A DNA stretch of 64,000 bases, from NCBI RefSeq assembly GCF_004330295.1, contig NZ_SJOJ01000015.1:1-64000 (forward strand), given 5' to 3'. Shown here piece by piece: positions 44,163 to 57,478 of the stretch. Position 1 is the first letter of the stretch. Each line of letters starts with the position of its first letter. The notes beneath the pieces are model-generated. The model worked only from the letters and a program-made list of their open reading frames with translations, was not told the DNA's origin and did not search any database. The position numbers and the translations under genes were made by a program. The stretch is from Rahnella victoriana (GTDB lineage Bacteria > Pseudomonadota > Gammaproteobacteria > Enterobacterales > Enterobacteriaceae).

Positions 44163-45797
44163 TTATGACTTTTTCTTGTCGCGGCTATGCAGGCCACGTT
44201 TTTCCAGCCCGCGATAAATCAGCTGCTGCTGGAGAATGGTGACCAGGTTACTGACGATGTAGTACACCACCAGACCGGACGGGAACCACAGGAAGAACAC
44301 GGTGAAGATGACCGGCATGAAGGTCATGATCTTCTGTTGCATCGGGTCAGTGACGGTGGTCGGCGACATCTTCTGGATGAAGAACATCGTGATACCCATC
44401 AGAACCGGCAGAATGTAGTACGGGTCTTGCGCTGACAGGTCATGGATCCACAGGATAAATGGCGCATGGCGCAATTCAATGGAACCAGACAGCATGTAAT
44501 ACAGTGCCAGGAAGATTGGCATCTGAATAACCAGCGGCAGACAACCCCCCAACGGGTTCACTTTCTCAGACTTATACAGCGCCATCATTTCCTGACTCAT
44601 GCGCTGTTTGTCATCACCGATACGTTCACGCATGGCGGCCAGTTTCGGCTGCAGCATACGCATTTTCGCCATCGACGTGTACTGTGCGCGGGTCAGTGGG
44701 TACATGATACCGCGGACAATAAAGGTGATTACGATGATCGAGAAGCCCCAGTTACCGACAAACCCTTGAATGAATTTCAACAGTTTGAACAGTGGCTGAG
44801 AGATGAACCACAACCAACCGTAGTCAACCGTCAGATCCAGGTGAGGCGCGATAGCGGCCATCTTGTCCTGAATTTCCGGGCCAACCCACAGGATAGACGC
44901 AACTTGTTGCTGCGCACCTGGTGCAACGGTAAACGGCGTGCCTTTAAAGCCAATCGTTGAGATACCGTTATTGGTGGTCGTGAAGAAGGTATTGGTGTCT
45001 TTCGCAGACGGGATCCACGCGGTAGCAAAGTACTGCTGCAACATCGCAACCCAACCGCCCTGAGTGGTGACATTCAGCGCTTCGCTCTTATCGAACGCGT
45101 ACTTCTGATATTTATCATCACTTGAGGAGTATGCCGCGCCGCGGAACGTGTGCAGAGCAAAGTTATTGCTGCCGGTATCACGGTGCTTAGGCAATTCGGT
45201 GGTTTGTTTCAGCTGGCCAAACATGGTCAGTTCAAGCGGGGCTGCCGTGGTGTTGTTGATGTTGTATTCAACGTTTACCGCGTAAGAGCCACGTTTGATC
45301 ACGAAGGTTTTGGTGTAAATCGCACCGTTTGCCGCCGTGTAAGTCATCGGAATGCGCAGTTCAGACTGGCCTTCAGCCATTGTGAAGGTATCGGAGCTCG
45401 CCTGGAACAGAGGGCGTTCGCCGTTAGCCGGATTGTCTGGACCGTTTTTGCCTGTCAGGCCGCTTTGCGCCTGATAGAGGAAATTAGGAGTGGTTTCCAG
45501 TAACTGGAAAGGCTGGTCAGAGCCTAAAGTCGTCGGGTACGCCTTCAGCAGAGCCTGCTCAATGTCGCCACCACGGGTGTTGATCGTTAATGACAGCACA
45601 TCACTGTTAACTGTAATTAATTTGCCCTGTCCGCTATCAGGAACAGCCTGATTAGCAGCATCACCGTTTGCAGTGTTCGCAGTCTGTTGCGTGGTCTGGT
45701 TGGCCGGTTGCGGAGCGTGGTCCGTTTGCCATGCCTGCCAGATCATGAAAGACACGAACAGCAGAGCGATGAGGAAAAGATTGCGTTGCGAATCCAT
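44163..45797 (-). CDS. yidC: Membrane protein insertase YidC
   Basis: A 544-residue Oxa1-family insertase (E. coli 548). The first helix [18 protein letters not shown] is followed by a large periplasmic beta domain (to about residue 340) and five membrane helices with the hydrophilic groove; conserved stretches include [21 protein letters not shown] and [19 protein letters not shown]. The C-terminal tail is basic ([12 protein letters not shown]). It inserts proteins such as F0 subunit c, encoded in this window. Start is two bases after the yidD stop. Confidence 0.97.
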   Translation of the reverse strand: MDSQRNLFLIALLFVSFMIWQAWQTDHAPQPANQTTQQTANTANGDAANQAVPDSGQGKLITVNSDVLSLTINTRGGDIEQALLKAYPTTLGSDQPFQLLETTPNFLYQAQSGLTGKNGPDNPANGERPLFQASSDTFTMAEGQSELRIPMTYTAANGAIYTKTFVIKRGSYAVNVEYNINNTTAAPLELTMFGQLKQTTELPKHRDTGSNNFALHTFRGAAYSSSDDKYQKYAFDKSEALNVTTQGGWVAMLQQYFATAWIPSAKDTNTFFTTTNNGISTIGFKGTPFTVAPGAQQQVASILWVGPEIQDKMAAIAPHLDLTVDYGWLWFISQPLFKLLKFIQGFVGNWGFSIIVITFIVRGIMYPLTRAQYTSMAKMRMLQPKLAAMRERIGDDKQRMSQEMMALYKSEKVNPLGGCLPLVIQMPIFLALYYMLSGSIELRHAPFILWIHDLSAQDPYYILPVLMGITMFFIQKMSPTTVTDPMQQKIMTFMPVIFTVFFLWFPSGLVVYYIVSNLVTILQQQLIYRGLEKRGLHSRDKKKS

Positions 45798-45799
45798 CG

Positions 45800-46057
45800 T
45801 TAGTGTTCTCTGTTATTGTCGGTTTTCGGCGGTACGGGGTCATCACCACCTGGGTTCAAAGGATGGCATTTTAATACGCGTTTCAAAGTCAACCAACTGC
45901 CTTTTAACATGCCAAAACGACCAATTGCTTCAATACCGTATTGAGAGCAGGTTGGTCGAAAGCGGCAATGTGGCCCGAGCAACGGACTGATGAATAACTG
46001 ATAACCACGTATCAGCTTTATCAGGATGCGGGAGCCTGTCGGCAATGTCGACGCCAT
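45800..46057 (-). CDS. yidD: Membrane protein insertion efficiency factor YidD
   Basis: An 85-residue protein with the family core [31 protein letters not shown] and [25 protein letters not shown], including the conserved cysteines. It assists YidC-dependent membrane insertion. Its start lies inside rnpA (37-bp overlap in another frame) and its stop is two bases before yidC, so the three genes are translated as a coupled unit. Confidence 0.95.
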   Translation of the reverse strand: MASTLPTGSRILIKLIRGYQLFISPLLGPHCRFRPTCSQYGIEAIGRFGMLKGSWLTLKRVLKCHPLNPGGDDPVPPKTDNNREH

Positions 46058-46380
46058 AATTTCTCCAACGCTTCCGTCAGCGCGCGATTATCTAAATCGG
46101 CGACACCCTTCTTGGCGACCACCACAAAATCCATCGACGGCAGCGTGTGCTGATTCAACCGGAAACTTTCGCGGGTTAGGCGTTTAATCCGATTGCGTTC
46201 ATGTGCGCGTTTGACGTGTTTTTTTGCGACGGTGAGACCGATGCGGGGATGCCCCAGCTCGTTCAGGCGGCCGAGTATCGTGATTTGCGGCGTGCCAGCC
46301 CGTTGTGGCTGCTGGAAGACGAAAGTGAAATGACGGGGAGTTAACAAACGTAACTCCCTGGGAAAAGCGAGCTTAACCAC
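46021..46380 (-). CDS. rnpA: Ribonuclease P protein component
   Basis: A 119-residue basic protein subunit of RNase P, which removes tRNA 5' leaders with the rnpB RNA. The RNR signature is [18 protein letters not shown], with the family N-terminus [32 protein letters not shown] almost identical to E. coli. The start codon is GTG. It begins 18 bp after the rpmH stop codon and overlaps yidD at its 3' end. Confidence 0.97.
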   Translation of the reverse strand: MVKLAFPRELRLLTPRHFTFVFQQPQRAGTPQITILGRLNELGHPRIGLTVAKKHVKRAHERNRIKRLTRESFRLNQHTLPSMDFVVVAKKGVADLDNRALTEALEKLWRRHCRQAPAS

Positions 46381-46398
46381 TAAATAGGTTAGCTTTTA

Positions 46399-47224
<826 letters not shown>

Positions 47225-48616
47225 GTGTCACTTTCGCTTTGGCAGCAATGTCTTGCCCGTTTGCAGGATGAACTACCTGCCACAGAATTCAGTATGTGGA
47301 TACGCCCCCTGCAGGCGGAACTCAACGACAATACGCTGGCGCTGTACGCCCCGAATCGTTTTGTCCTGGATTGGGTTCGTGACAAATACCTAAACAATAT
47401 TAACGGCTTGCTTAACGATTTCTGCGGCACGGATGCACCGTTGCTGCGATTTGAAGTCGGCAGCAAGCCGGTGATCCAACGCGTCAGCCAGCCTGTCGCG
47501 GCCAGTGTCAGTTCACAGGCTGCGCCTGCGATCCCACGTCTGGCGCCTTCCCGTCCAAGCTGGGACAGCTCACCGGTTCAGCCCGAGCTGTCTTATCGCT
47601 CTAACGTCAACCCGAAACATACCTTTGATAACTTCGTAGAAGGTAAATCCAACCAGCTGGCCCGCGCGGCGGCGCGTCAGGTGGCGGATAATCCGGGTGG
47701 CGCATACAACCCGCTCTTCCTTTATGGTGGCACCGGCCTGGGTAAAACCCACTTATTGCATGCGGTCGGTAACGGCATCATGGCGCGCAAAGCCAATGCC
47801 AAAGTGGTGTACATGCACTCCGAGCGTTTTGTTCAGGACATGGTCAAAGCCCTGCAAAACAACGCCATTGAAGAGTTCAAACGCTATTACCGTTCTGTCG
47901 ATGCGTTGCTCATCGATGACATCCAGTTCTTTGCCAATAAAGAGCGTTCACAGGAAGAGTTCTTCCACACCTTTAATGCCCTGCTGGAAGGCAATCAGCA
48001 GATCATCCTGACCTCGGATCGTTATCCAAAAGAGATCAACGGTGTAGAAGATCGTCTGAAATCGCGTTTCGGCTGGGGTTTAACGGTGGCGATCGAGCCG
48101 CCTGAATTAGAAACCCGCGTAGCGATCCTGATGAAAAAGGCCGACGAGAACGATATCCGTCTGCCGGGCGAAGTGGCCTTCTTTATTGCTAAACGTCTGC
48201 GTTCCAATGTGCGTGAGCTTGAAGGCGCACTGAACCGCGTGATCGCCAATGCCAACTTTACCGGCCGTGCGATCACCATCGACTTCGTTCGTGAAGCGTT
48301 GCGCGATTTGTTAGCGCTTCAGGAGAAGCTGGTCACTATTGATAATATTCAGAAAACAGTGGCCGAATATTATAAAATCAAGGTCGCTGACCTGCTTTCC
48401 AAACGGCGCTCCCGTTCGGTAGCCCGCCCACGCCAGATGGCGATGGCGCTGGCGAAAGAGCTGACCAACCACAGCCTGCCAGAAATCGGCGATGCGTTCG
48501 GTGGTCGGGACCATACCACGGTGTTGCACGCCTGCCGTAAAATCGAGCAGTTGCGTGAAGAAAGTCACGACATCAAAGAAGATTTCTCCAACTTAATCAG
48601 AACATTATCTTCCTAG
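47225..48616 (+). CDS. dnaA: Chromosomal replication initiator protein DnaA
   Basis: A 463-residue initiator. Domain I ([29 protein letters not shown]) binds DnaB, a variable Pro/Ser-rich linker follows, domain III has Walker [10 protein letters not shown] and Walker B LLIDDIQF, and domain IV has the DNA-binding signature [14 protein letters not shown]. Start is GTG (47225), preceded by GTGGAGTCC, as in E. coli; an ATG nine codons upstream is rejected. It is the initiator for oriC about 33.5 kb away in this window. dnaN follows after 4 bp. Confidence 0.98.
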   Translation: MSLSLWQQCLARLQDELPATEFSMWIRPLQAELNDNTLALYAPNRFVLDWVRDKYLNNINGLLNDFCGTDAPLLRFEVGSKPVIQRVSQPVAASVSSQAAPAIPRLAPSRPSWDSSPVQPELSYRSNVNPKHTFDNFVEGKSNQLARAAARQVADNPGGAYNPLFLYGGTGLGKTHLLHAVGNGIMARKANAKVVYMHSERFVQDMVKALQNNAIEEFKRYYRSVDALLIDDIQFFANKERSQEEFFHTFNALLEGNQQIILTSDRYPKEINGVEDRLKSRFGWGLTVAIEPPELETRVAILMKKADENDIRLPGEVAFFIAKRLRSNVRELEGALNRVIANANFTGRAITIDFVREALRDLLALQEKLVTIDNIQKTVAEYYKIKVADLLSKRRSRSVARPRQMAMALAKELTNHSLPEIGDAFGGRDHTTVLHACRKIEQLREESHDIKEDFSNLIRTLSS

Positions 48617-48620
48617 CGCT

Positions 48621-49721
48621 ATGAAATTTATTGTTGAACGTGAGCATTTGCTGAAACCACTGCAACAGGTCAGTAGCCCGCTGGGTGGACGACCTACGTT
48701 GCCTATTCTGGGTAACCTGTTATTACAGGTGACGGATGGCGCGCTGTCGCTGACCGGGACGGATTTGGAAATGGAGATGGTGGCGAAAGTCGCGCTGTCT
48801 CAGCCACATGAAGCGGGTGCCACCACGGTACCGGCGCGTAAATTCTTTGATATCTGCCGTGGATTGCCCGAAGGCGCGGAAATTTCCGTCGCTCTCGACG
48901 GCGACCGCATGCTGGTAAAATCAGGCCGCAGCCGTTTCTCGCTGTCGACCCTGCCGGCGACAGATTTCCCTAATCTCGACGACTGGCAAAGCGAAGTAGA
49001 ATTCACCCTGCCGCAAGCCACGTTGAAACGTCTGATCGAAGCCACGCAGTTCTCGATGGCACATCAGGACGTGCGTTATTATTTAAACGGCATGCTGTTC
49101 GAAACCGAAGGTGAAGAACTGCGTACTGTTGCCACTGACGGCCACCGTCTGGCGGTATGTTCTATGCCGATCGGCCAGTCGCTGCCTTCGCATTCGGTCA
49201 TCGTGCCGCGTAAAGGCGTGATGGAACTGGTGCGTCTGCTGGATGGCGGTGACACCACATTGCAGCTGCAAATCGGCAGCAACAATATCCGTGCTCACGT
49301 CGGCGACTTTATCTTTACGTCCAAACTGGTTGACGGTCGTTTCCCTGATTATCGCCGCGTATTGCCGAAAAATCCGGATAAAACGCTGCAGGCCGGGTGC
49401 GATTTGCTGAAACAGGCGTTTGCCCGTGCAGCGATCCTGTCCAATGAAAAATTCCGTGGCGTACGTTTGTATGTCAGCCATAACCAGCTGAAAATCACCG
49501 CGAATAACCCGGAACAGGAAGAAGCAGAAGAAATTCTGGACGTCGGCTACGAAGGCACCGAAATGGAAATCGGCTTTAACGTCAGTTACGTGCTGGATGT
49601 GCTCAATGCGCTCAAGTGCGAAGACGTGAATCTGCTGCTGACCGACTCTGTTTCCAGCGTGCAGATCGAAGACGCGGCCAGTCAGTCGGCGGCGTACGTC
49701 GTCATGCCGATGAGGCTCTGA
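48621..49721 (+). CDS. dnaN: DNA polymerase III beta sliding clamp
   Basis: A 366-residue clamp protein of three similar domains; MKFIVEREHLLKPLQQVSSPLGGRPTLPILGNLLL and the C-terminal SAAYVVMPMRL match E. coli DnaN, equal in length. It tethers polymerase III and other proteins to DNA. Four bases after dnaA, so cotranscribed. In contrast to the tight E. coli arrangement, a 130-bp insert separates it from recF here. Confidence 0.98.
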   Translation: MKFIVEREHLLKPLQQVSSPLGGRPTLPILGNLLLQVTDGALSLTGTDLEMEMVAKVALSQPHEAGATTVPARKFFDICRGLPEGAEISVALDGDRMLVKSGRSRFSLSTLPATDFPNLDDWQSEVEFTLPQATLKRLIEATQFSMAHQDVRYYLNGMLFETEGEELRTVATDGHRLAVCSMPIGQSLPSHSVIVPRKGVMELVRLLDGGDTTLQLQIGSNNIRAHVGDFIFTSKLVDGRFPDYRRVLPKNPDKTLQAGCDLLKQAFARAAILSNEKFRGVRLYVSHNQLKITANNPEQEEAEEILDVGYEGTEMEIGFNVSYVLDVLNALKCEDVNLLLTDSVSSVQIEDAASQSAAYVVMPMRL

Positions 49722-49851
49722 TCGGGCGATCTTACTTGTCATTTTGCGATTGGGCAGTGCCCGCAATGTCACGTACCTGAGTACGCTCCGCTTGCTGTGC
49801 GCTGTCTGCACGCAAACTGGCTGCGACGATGACGCCCTGGAATGGATGTAG
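49722..49851. repeat. Structured insert between dnaN and recF, candidate dispersed repeat
   Basis: 130 bp that E. coli lacks between these near-contiguous genes. It holds several short inverted repeats: GGGCA-GT-GCCC (about 49752-49762), CGTAC-CTGA-GTACG (about 49772-49785) and GTGC-N7-GCAC (about 49798-49812). No open frame of its own is convincing. The compact, hairpin-rich form is what is expected of an ERIC-like intergenic repeat or a small structured RNA; no second copy was noticed in this window, so the repeat assignment is inference. Confidence 0.4.
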
Positions 49852-53374
<3,523 letters not shown>

Positions 53375-53395
53375 TAAGGGTCTGAGCTGATAAAG

Positions 53396-53431
53396 AGTCC
53401 GAACCGGGAAACCGTTTCGGACTTTTTTTTC
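53396..53431 (+). terminator. Rho-independent terminator of gyrB
   Basis: Stem AGTCCGAA with TTCGGACT around an 11-12 base loop, followed by eight or more T residues, about 20 bp after gyrB. Confidence 0.93.
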
Positions 53432-53516
53432 GTCTGACGCGACCCGCATTCCGGCTGGCTTTACAGCGGCTAATCGCGTTAGCATTGAAGCAGGTTATTT
53501 AAACTCTGAGGATGCT

Positions 53517-54332
53517 ATGGCTATTGAATTAATTGCAATTGATATGGACGGGACGTTGCTCAATCCGCAACATGAAGTCACTCCTGCCGTTAAAAAAGCG
53601 TTGTCAGAAGCACGGGCAAAGGGTGTGCAAATCGTTCTGGCGACTGGCCGTCCTTTTATTGGCGTACAGCGTTATCTGATGGAACTGGATTTACAGCAGG
53701 AAGGGTGTTACTGCATCACCAACAACGGTGCGCTGGTGCATAATGCCAAAGATGGCAGCGTGATCGCCGAAATAGCCCTCAGAATTGAAGATTATCACTA
53801 CTTTGAACAACTGGCCCGTCAGCTCGGTGTTCACTTCCACGCACTGACCAAAACAGACCTGTTTACCGCCAACCGTCATATCAGCAAATACAGCGTGCAT
53901 GAATCTTTCACCACCGGTATTCCGCTGCAATTCTGCCCTGCTGAAGAAATGGATCCGGCGCTGACCTTCCCGAAAGTGATGATGATTGATGATCCGGAAC
54001 TGCTGGATCGCGCTATCAGCCAGCTTCCGGCAGAAGCGAAAGAACGCTACACCATCATGAAAAGTTCGCCGTATTTCCTCGAAATCCTGGATAAACGCGT
54101 GAATAAAGGCGAAGGCGTGAAAACCCTGACCGAAAAACTGGGTATCGCGCGTGAAAGCGTGATGACGCTCGGCGATCAGGAAAACGACATTGCGATGCTT
54201 GAATACGCCGGAACGGGTGTGGCGATGGGCAATGCGCTCGACAGCGTCAAAGCCGTCAGCCAGTTCGTGACCAAAACCAACATGGAAGACGGCGTGGCGT
54301 TTGCCATTGAGAAATTCGTACTCAACGTCTGA
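53517..54332 (+). CDS. yidA: Sugar-phosphatase YidA (HAD-IIB)
   Basis: A 271-residue Cof-type HAD hydrolase. The catalytic aspartates are D9 and D11 in AIDMDGTLL, motif II Thr in LATGRP, a C2 cap domain follows, and motif IV is GDQENDIAML. E. coli YidA dephosphorylates several sugar phosphates (for example erythrose 4-phosphate) in vitro. Located after gyrB as in E. coli; ribosome site GAGGA precedes the ATG. Confidence 0.94.
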   Translation: MAIELIAIDMDGTLLNPQHEVTPAVKKALSEARAKGVQIVLATGRPFIGVQRYLMELDLQQEGCYCITNNGALVHNAKDGSVIAEIALRIEDYHYFEQLARQLGVHFHALTKTDLFTANRHISKYSVHESFTTGIPLQFCPAEEMDPALTFPKVMMIDDPELLDRAISQLPAEAKERYTIMKSSPYFLEILDKRVNKGEGVKTLTEKLGIARESVMTLGDQENDIAMLEYAGTGVAMGNALDSVKAVSQFVTKTNMEDGVAFAIEKFVLNV

Positions 54333-54358
54333 TCCTGCCCTGAAGGAGCCTCGCGGCC

Positions 54359-55621
54359 ATGGAAAAACAGCTTACCGCTGATGCCCGCGGGCACCAGCTG
54401 ACCAACATTAACGTCTGGACGCCGGACAGCCAGTGGCTGGTGTATGACGTCCGTCCGCACGGCGGTTCTTTTACCGGCTTAACCATTGAGCGTGTGAATA
54501 TTGAAAGCGGTGAGACGGAAGTGCTTTATCAGGCGAAGGATGGCGCGCACGTCGGCGTGGTAACGGTCAGCCTGCAACATCCCGCGCGTTATGTGTTTAT
54601 TCATGGCCCGGAAAATCCGGATGAAAGCTGGCAGTACGATTTTCATCACCGGCGCGGCGTGATGGTCTCGGAGCCGCAGCGCGCCGGTGCCGTCACGCTG
54701 GATGCGATGGATATCACCGCCCCCTTTACCCCCGGTGCGTTGCGGGGTGGCACACATGTGCACGTTTTCAGTCCGGACAGTTCACGCCTGAGTTTTACCT
54801 ACAACGACCATGTCTTACATGAGCGGGATCCGGCGCTCGACCTGCGCAATGTCGGTGTGGCGATTTCAGGGCATCCGGTCACCCCCCCAAAACATCACCC
54901 CCGTGAATATGATGGCAGCCATTTCAGCGTCCTGGTCAGCGAAACGACGGCCACGCCGCAGCCCGGCAGTGATGAGATTAACCGGGCTTATGAAGAGGGC
55001 TGGATTGGCCGCGAAGGCTATATAAAACCGGATGGCAGCCGTCAGCGCTGGGCGCTGGCCTTTATCGGCGATACCCTTTCTGCTGATGGCGAAAAGCATC
55101 CGGAAATCTTCGTAGTGGATTTACCTGAGAACGATGCGGATTACCGACAGGCGGGAGCAAAACCTTTGCAAGGCACGGCGGAAACACTGCCTGCGCCACC
55201 CGACGGCGTGAAACAGCGGCGGATCACGTTCACTGAAAAAGGCGTGGCGAGCCAGCCGCGTCACTGGCTGCGGGTTTCACCGGATGGCGCCCGGATTGCG
55301 TTTCTGATGAAAGATCACAACGATATCGTTCAGTTGTGGACGGTTTCGCCGAACGGCGGCGCGCCGGTACAAATCAGCCATTGTGAGCACGGCATTCAGT
55401 CCGCATTCAGCTGGAGTCCGGACGGACAGTCGCTGGCGCTGGTCTGCGACAACAGCGTGATGCGTCTGGATGTGCAAAGCGGAGAGATGCAGCGGTTAAC
55501 GCCACGGTCAGATATTGCGCCCTGTGCGGATGCGGTGGTGTATTCGCCAGATGGCAGCAGGGTCGCGTTTATGCGTCAGTGCGGGGAGTTTGCCCAGATT
55601 TTCGTGACGGACAGTCAGTAA
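54359..55621 (+). CDS. yidR: YidR, DUF3748 beta-propeller-like protein
   Basis: A 420-residue protein collinear with E. coli YidR (WTPDSQWLVYDVRP, HGPENPDESWQYDFHHRRGVMV, GSDEINRAYEEGW). Repeated FSPDSSRLSF, SPDGARIAF, SPDGQSLAL and SPDGSRVAF units show TolB/WD-like propeller blades. No signal peptide is visible, so it is probably cytoplasmic. Function is unknown in E. coli as well. It starts 26 bp after yidA with AAGGAGCC upstream, so yidA-yidR may be one unit. Confidence 0.9.
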   Translation: MEKQLTADARGHQLTNINVWTPDSQWLVYDVRPHGGSFTGLTIERVNIESGETEVLYQAKDGAHVGVVTVSLQHPARYVFIHGPENPDESWQYDFHHRRGVMVSEPQRAGAVTLDAMDITAPFTPGALRGGTHVHVFSPDSSRLSFTYNDHVLHERDPALDLRNVGVAISGHPVTPPKHHPREYDGSHFSVLVSETTATPQPGSDEINRAYEEGWIGREGYIKPDGSRQRWALAFIGDTLSADGEKHPEIFVVDLPENDADYRQAGAKPLQGTAETLPAPPDGVKQRRITFTEKGVASQPRHWLRVSPDGARIAFLMKDHNDIVQLWTVSPNGGAPVQISHCEHGIQSAFSWSPDGQSLALVCDNSVMRLDVQSGEMQRLTPRSDIAPCADAVVYSPDGSRVAFMRQCGEFAQIFVTDSQ

Positions 55622-55634
55622 CCGGATGATCAAA

Positions 55635-55662
55635 CCGGCCTGCTGAGGCCGGCTTCACTTTA
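55635..55662 (+). terminator. Terminator after yidR
   Basis: Seven-base stem CCGGCCT with AGGCCGG around GCTG, followed by CTTCACTTTATTTTTT; lies between converging yidR and yidQ. Confidence 0.75.
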
Positions 55663-56049
55663 TTTTTTATGCGCTGATGATTTTTGCGCACGCGGCGAAG
55701 TGGTCATTGGCGGAACATGATCGATATCGACCCCGTTACTCAGCGCAATATTGTGTTCCTCGCTGGCCTTAACGCGATCGCGGGTGGTCACTGTCCCGCT
55801 GCGGTAGTAATCGTATGGCAGTAATACCGTATCCAGCAGGGCACTGAACGGTAAATCGATTAACAGCAGTGGCGTCATCGCCCAACTGGTGTCATCGCTT
55901 TTCATCATATTCACATCCGCGCGTGCGCCCGAATAATACCCTGTATCGCCCCCGGTATGGCTCATCACGCTGGAACATCCGCTCGTCGCTAAAAAAACAC
56001 ATCCTGTCATCAGCGGCGTTAATGCAAATTTCTTCATGTTAGAACTCAT
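55660..56049 (-). CDS. yidQ: YidQ-like DUF1375 lipoprotein
   Basis: A 129-residue lipoprotein: signal peptide with lipobox LATSGC (cysteine about residue 25), then SSVMSHTGGDTGYYSGARADVNMM, matching the start of mature E. coli YidQ, and a hydrophobic segment (LLIDLPFSALLDTVLLPYDYYRSG) typical of DUF1375. The residue after the cysteine is Ser, which favours outer-membrane sorting. It is longer than E. coli YidQ at the C-terminus. Its place between yidR and ibpA is the same as in E. coli. Function is unknown. Confidence 0.85.
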   Translation of the reverse strand: MSSNMKKFALTPLMTGCVFLATSGCSSVMSHTGGDTGYYSGARADVNMMKSDDTSWAMTPLLLIDLPFSALLDTVLLPYDYYRSGTVTTRDRVKASEEHNIALSNGVDIDHVPPMTTSPRAQKSSAHKK

Positions 56050-56272
56050 CTTATGCTGTCAGGCTGAGCTTTTAAGTCAAAAGGACTTATACCACTCAGC
56101 ACAAAAAATTAACAAAGCAAGCTGTAGCTCTGTGGCTGCGATCCCATTAAGTGTAATTACTATTTGAAATCTTGCAGGAATCCGCCTGCTCTCCCTGGTT
56201 TTTCACCCTGACCTGTCATGTATTTTGGCTGTCAGTCTATAAACAGCAGCCAAATTTTTTTGTTTTTACCGG
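56050..56272. other. Gap between yidQ and the ibpA promoter
   Basis: First part of the roughly 370-bp divergent yidQ-ibpA gap. No gene-like frame is supported. It should hold the yidQ promoter; no clear hexamers were recognised. A possible short reading frame starting at 56172 has no family support and overlaps the ibpA promoter and leader. Confidence 0.5.
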
Positions 56273-56300
56273 CTTGAAAAAATCCCTTTCGTCTCCATTT
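56273..56300 (+). promoter_or_regulatory. Sigma-32 heat-shock promoter of ibpAB
   Basis: Heat-shock hexamers CTTGAAA (56273-56279) and CTCCATTT (56293-56300) with a 13-bp spacer, close to the sigma-32 consensus. It gives a leader of about 110 nt before ibpA. Confidence 0.88.
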
Positions 56301-56392
56301 TTACTGTACGACGCAGGAGGAGGAACGCCGGAAGGGTTCTCCTGTCATCACTGCGACGCTGGCCTGTCCGACTGGAAGGCTATTTAAAAATA

Positions 56393-56421
56393 CTCGCTGA
56401 ATATCAGGAGAAGTTGGCATG
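56393..56421 (+). promoter_or_regulatory. ROSE-type RNA thermometer hairpin at ibpA start
   Basis: CTC-G-CTGA pairs with TCAG-GAG across an ATA loop, leaving one G bulged opposite the AGGAG ribosome site. A bulged G in the stem that masks the SD is the hallmark of ROSE thermometers, known upstream of E. coli ibpA. A further hairpin (about 56319-56345) lies upstream in the leader. Confidence 0.75.
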
Positions 56422-56829
56422 CGTAATTTTGATTTATCCCCGCTATACCGTTCTGCCATTGGTTTTGACCGTTTATTTAATCTCATCGAATCGGGTCAGA
56501 ATCAGGGCGGCGGCTATCCCCCTTATAATGTCGAGCTGGTTGACGAAAACCATTACCGGATTGCGATCGCGGTAGCCGGTTTCGCCGAATCTGAGCTGGA
56601 CATTACCGCGCACGACAACATGCTGCTGATCAAAGGTGCACATGCACCCGGCGACACTGAGCGGACGTATTTATATCAGGGCATTGCGGAACGTAATTTC
56701 GAGCGCAAATTCCAGCTGGCTGAGCATATCCAGATAAAAGCGGCCAATTTGTCGAACGGTTTGCTGTATATCGATCTGGAACGTGTCGTTCCTGAATCGT
56801 CCAAACCGCGGCGTATCGAAATCCGCTGA
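56419..56829 (+). CDS. ibpA: Small heat-shock protein IbpA
   Basis: A 136-residue Hsp20 chaperone with an alpha-crystallin domain (about 30-125: [30 protein letters not shown]) and the C-terminal I-x-I motif in RRIEIR used for oligomerisation. It binds aggregating proteins so that ClpB/DnaK can recover them. Start [22 protein letters not shown] is nearly identical to E. coli IbpA (137). Heat-controlled by sigma-32 and the leader hairpin. Confidence 0.97.
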   Translation: MRNFDLSPLYRSAIGFDRLFNLIESGQNQGGGYPPYNVELVDENHYRIAIAVAGFAESELDITAHDNMLLIKGAHAPGDTERTYLYQGIAERNFERKFQLAEHIQIKAANLSNGLLYIDLERVVPESSKPRRIEIR

Positions 56830-56946
56830 TTTACCGGCAATAAATCCCTTGCGGCCATCGTTATTGACCGCCAGAAATTGAAAAAGTTTAGGCTCGCCGT
56901 CAGGGAGCTGCACCGTCACAGCCAAAAGGGTGGCGGAATTAACCAA

Positions 56947-56974
56947 CTTGCTTCATAGAAGGAGTGACATTATG
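56947..56974 (+). promoter_or_regulatory. ROSE-type RNA thermometer hairpin at ibpB start
   Basis: CTT-G-CTTC pairs with GAAG-GAG across ATA, again with one bulged G opposite the ribosome site. The TTGCT motif is the canonical ROSE anti-SD. Its architecture is the same as the ibpA hairpin, so both genes of the operon appear to be separately heat-gated. Confidence 0.75.
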
Positions 56975-57406
56975 CGTAACTACGATATTTCCCCATTACT
57001 GCGTCAGTGGATTGGATTCGATAAATTAGCCAGTTCAATGCAGGGCGCGGATCAGGCTTTTCCGCCATACAATATTGAAAAATACGACGATAACCATTAC
57101 CGGATTTCACTGGCGCTGGCGGGTTTCCAGCAAAGCGAACTGAATATTGAAGTCGAAGGGCCGCGTTTGACGGTCAGCGGCACGCCTGCACAGCCGGAAA
57201 CCAAAGTGGAATATCTGCATCAGGGGTTAGTGATTAAGCCTTTCACCCTGAGCTTCACGCTGGCAGAACATATGCATGTGTCGGCGGCTGAGTTTACCCA
57301 TGGCCTGCTGCATATCAATCTGGTGCGGGATGTGCCGGAAGCGTTGCAGCCGCAAAAAATTGCGATTGGTACAGAGAAACCGGCGCTGGAAAATCAATCT
57401 GAATAA
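56972..57406 (+). CDS. ibpB: Small heat-shock protein IbpB
   Basis: A 144-residue Hsp20 protein, paralogue and partner of IbpA. Start [24 protein letters not shown] matches E. coli IbpB; an upstream in-frame ATG would include the thermometer hairpin and is rejected. Alpha-crystallin domain with [14 protein letters not shown] and C-terminal I-x-I motif KIAIGTEKP. Cotranscribed with ibpA across a 142-bp gap. Confidence 0.96.
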   Translation: MRNYDISPLLRQWIGFDKLASSMQGADQAFPPYNIEKYDDNHYRISLALAGFQQSELNIEVEGPRLTVSGTPAQPETKVEYLHQGLVIKPFTLSFTLAEHMHVSAAEFTHGLLHINLVRDVPEALQPQKIAIGTEKPALENQSE

Positions 57407-57420
57407 ACGTGATCTGTTTA

Positions 57421-57442
57421 TGTTCCCCCGATGAGGGGGAAC
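57421..57442. terminator. Strong hairpin after ibpB
   Basis: Nine-base perfect stem TGTTCCCCC with GGGGGAACA around GATGA. Neither side has a real U-tract, so it may be a transcript end stabiliser or a weak terminator for ibpB and the converging C58 peptidase gene. Confidence 0.55.
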
Positions 57443-57478
57443 ATAAAGCAGGATGTGATGAGAAGTGTATGATGTTAA

